32,827 nucleotides of DNA from Candidatus Acidiferrales bacterium. Its GTDB lineage: Bacteria > Acidobacteriota > Terriglobia > Acidiferrales > UBA7541. This document shows positions 30,776-32,827 of this stretch, piece by piece; position 1 is the first letter of the stretch; every line of letters starts with the position of its first letter. The stretch lies in NCBI GenBank assembly GCA_030037435.1, contig JASHRI010000220.1:1-32827 (forward strand), given 5' to 3'. The notes beneath the pieces were generated by a model. The model had not been told where the DNA came from. It searched no databases and saw only the letters and a program-made list of their open reading frames with translations. A program made the position numbers and the translations under genes.

Positions 30776-30807
30776 GAGCTCCGATTCCGCTACCTGAGAA
30801 TCTGTAA

Positions 30808-31779
30808 TTAGTTGCGAGACGTGGCCGTCGGCGGCGGCACGATGGGTTCGAGCGTCGCGAGAATTTCTTCCCGGCGATTTTCGAACCAAGGCGGCAAGTG
30901 CAGCTTGGTGCCAAGCTTATCCGCGGGTTCGTCCTTTTCAAATCCGCCCGGAACGTTGCAGCAGCACTCCACCAAAATCCCGCCGGGCGAACGCACGTAC
31001 ATCGAATGAAAGTAAAAGCGGTCCTTGATCTCGGAAGCGTCGGTGTAACCTAACTCCTCATAGATTGCCTTTTGGGCGGCCATGGCTTCGTCGTCGGCGA
31101 CCCAGAGCGCCAAGTGGTGCACCGTGCCGGCGCCGAACTTCCAGCTCCCAGGCAGCCGGTCGGGCTCGTGTACGAGAATGAGTGTCTTATTCGCGCCGCC
31201 GTCTCCGATTTCGAAGCGGTGATATGCGCCATCGACCCCCGTCTTGCGGAAGCCAAGCGCCTCGATCAGGAACTGCTCCTGCTCCTCGACGGAGCGCACC
31301 GAAAGAACCGTGCCGTGAAATCCGCGCACTGCCTCGCTCTCAGCGATTTCCGGAGTTGTCCAGCCGACCCGTTTGTCGTTCTTGTCTTCCATGACCTCGA
31401 ACGACAATCCGGCCGGGTGATTGAATCGAATAAACTTCTGGCCGAAGCGTTCCTCGATGGGACCCTGCTCGACCTTGTGGCGCTTCAAGTGGTCCTGCCA
31501 GAAAGGCAGCGCGCCCTTGGAGACGGTGTAGCTGATAGCTTGCACCTGCCCCGAGCCGCGCCGGCCCTTGAGGCGGTTGTACGGAAAAGTGGTCATCACG
31601 GAGCCGGGCTCGATATTCGCGTTCGTATAGTAGAGGTGATAGTGCGGAAAGCTTCCATCCATCAACACGGTTTGCTTCGCGAGCCGCTGACCGACGACTC
31701 CCGTGAAGAAGTTCACGTCCTCCTGCGCGCCTCCAGCGCACGCAGTGATGTGATGATAACCGGTAGCAGGATATTTCAT
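30808..31779 (-). CDS. Ring-cleaving dioxygenase, VOC/glyoxalase superfamily
   Basis: GYHHITACAGGAQEDVNFFTGVVGQRLAKQTVLMDG, FHGTVLSVRSVEEQEQFLIEALGF, GTVHHLALWVADDEAMAAQ, FYFHSMYVRSPGGILVECC. Confidence 0.88.
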   Translation of the reverse strand: MKYPATGYHHITACAGGAQEDVNFFTGVVGQRLAKQTVLMDGSFPHYHLYYTNANIEPGSVMTTFPYNRLKGRRGSGQVQAISYTVSKGALPFWQDHLKRHKVEQGPIEERFGQKFIRFNHPAGLSFEVMEDKNDKRVGWTTPEIAESEAVRGFHGTVLSVRSVEEQEQFLIEALGFRKTGVDGAYHRFEIGDGGANKTLILVHEPDRLPGSWKFGAGTVHHLALWVADDEAMAAQKAIYEELGYTDASEIKDRFYFHSMYVRSPGGILVECCCNVPGGFEKDEPADKLGTKLHLPPWFENRREEILATLEPIVPPPTATSRN

Positions 31780-31849
31780 GTGGTCCTCCTATTGGGCGCC
31801 AACCTCGAAACTGAGGAGCACTGAGCGGCGTTCCGTATCATAATTTGTT

Positions 31850-32827
31850 CTATCCCCAAACTTCCTTCGCCACTTCGACCACCAACCGCAATTTCGCCAT
31901 CTCGTCGGCTTCCGTAAGCCGGTTGCCTTCGGTCGAGCTGGCAAAGCCGCATTGCGGGCTTAGGCAAAGCTGATCGCGATCGATATATTTTGCAGCCTCG
32001 TCGATACGACGCTTCAGCGCATCCTTTGGTTCCAGCTGCGGCAATTTGCTGGACACGATTCCGAGCACCGCCGTCTTATTTTTTGGCAGGAAGCGCAACG
32101 GAGCGAACGTCCCCGCGCGCGGCGTCTCATATTCCAGAAAATAGGAATCGACCTCAATTTTGTTGAACAGAGCATCCGCGATGGGATCGTATGCGCCTTC
32201 GCCGAACCATCCGCTTTGATTGTTACCGCGGCACAGGTGCATCGCCAGATGCATTCCGGCCGGGCGGCCCGCAAACGCGCGGTTGATCATTTCCGGATAG
32301 AGCTCGCTGATCAGATACTGCGGATCGTCGCCACGCGCCTTCACCATCGCCTGAAATTTTTCTCCGCACAGCGTAGCCATCGGCGGGTCGTCCACCTGCA
32401 AATAGCGGCAGCCTGCTTCGTATAGCGATTTCATTTCCTTCTGGTAGGCGTCGATTATGTCGGCCCAGAAGGCGTCCATGTCCGAATAGACTTGCTGAAT
32501 TCCGGCGCTTCCGCACGTAAAGTGCACAATGATAGGCGATGGGATCGTGACCTTCGGCGTCCGCTTGGTGAGACTCCGCAGAAACTTGAAGTGATCGGCA
32601 TAGATCGGTGCACGCCACTTCAGACGCGAAACAACCTGCGTCCACGGAACAGGAATTTTGCGGCCTTCATGGTCCACGAAAAAGGCAGCGGTGCTTTCCA
32701 TTCGCACTTCCACGCCGCCCAAGCCGCGCACGTAGAAATCGGTGTAAAAATCCTCTCGGCGGAACTCGCCGTCGGTGATCGACTGAAGTCCCGCGTCTTC
32801 CTGCTGCGCCACGACCTTTCGAATCGC
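31850..32827 (-). CDS. MetE C-terminal-domain-like protein, 5'-truncated by window end
   Basis: LQSITDGEFRREDFYTDFYVRGLGGVEV, GCRYLQVDDPPMATLCGEKF, MHLCRGNN, LCLSPQCGFASSTEGNRLTEADEMAKLRLVVEVAKEVW. The frame stays open past 32812 (AIRKVVAQQ...), so 32812 is probably not the true start. Confidence 0.85.
   Translation of the reverse strand, partial: AIRKVVAQQEDAGLQSITDGEFRREDFYTDFYVRGLGGVEVRMESTAAFFVDHEGRKIPVPWTQVVSRLKWRAPIYADHFKFLRSLTKRTPKVTIPSPIIVHFTCGSAGIQQVYSDMDAFWADIIDAYQKEMKSLYEAGCRYLQVDDPPMATLCGEKFQAMVKARGDDPQYLISELYPEMINRAFAGRPAGMHLAMHLCRGNNQSGWFGEGAYDPIADALFNKIEVDSYFLEYETPRAGTFAPLRFLPKNKTAVLGIVSSKLPQLEPKDALKRRIDEAAKYIDRDQLCLSPQCGFASSTEGNRLTEADEMAKLRLVVEVAKEVWG

Overview
The window looks like a soil Acidobacteriota-type chromosomal segment. 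This is inferred from Oar/TonB-type receptors with carboxypeptidase-regulatory N-domains, TolB/TPR-type Ser/Thr kinases, several PQQ enzymes and Tat-signal proteins. Main contents: (i) the 3' part of a TonB-dependent receptor, a PQQ dehydrogenase fused to cytochrome c, an APC permease and a LuxR regulator; (ii) a full-length TonB receptor, a Tat-type MmgE/PrpD protein, an NHL beta-propeller, an MFS transporter and a membrane-anchored regulator; (iii) a PQQ aldose-type sugar dehydrogenase divergent from two tandem genes; (iv) a MarR regulator divergent from a PQQ dehydrogenase-cupredoxin fusion, then glycerol kinase and a Ser/Thr kinase-TPR protein; (v) two MetE-C-like proteins flanking a ring-cleaving (VOC) dioxygenase. 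The strongest observation is that the four ORFs at 18702-19118, 19245-20384, 20391-20930 and 20949-22289 are best read as two tandem paralogous selenoproteins. Each is interrupted by a single in-frame UGA (19116-19118 and 20928-20930) at the same position of the paralogous alignment, in a U-x-x-C motif (USYC and UHGC). I relate them to the UGSC family of (seleno)proteins. Both carry Tat-like N-termini, and a candidate SECIS-like hairpin follows each UGA. All assignments come from reading the sequence and motif recall. No database search or folding program was run.
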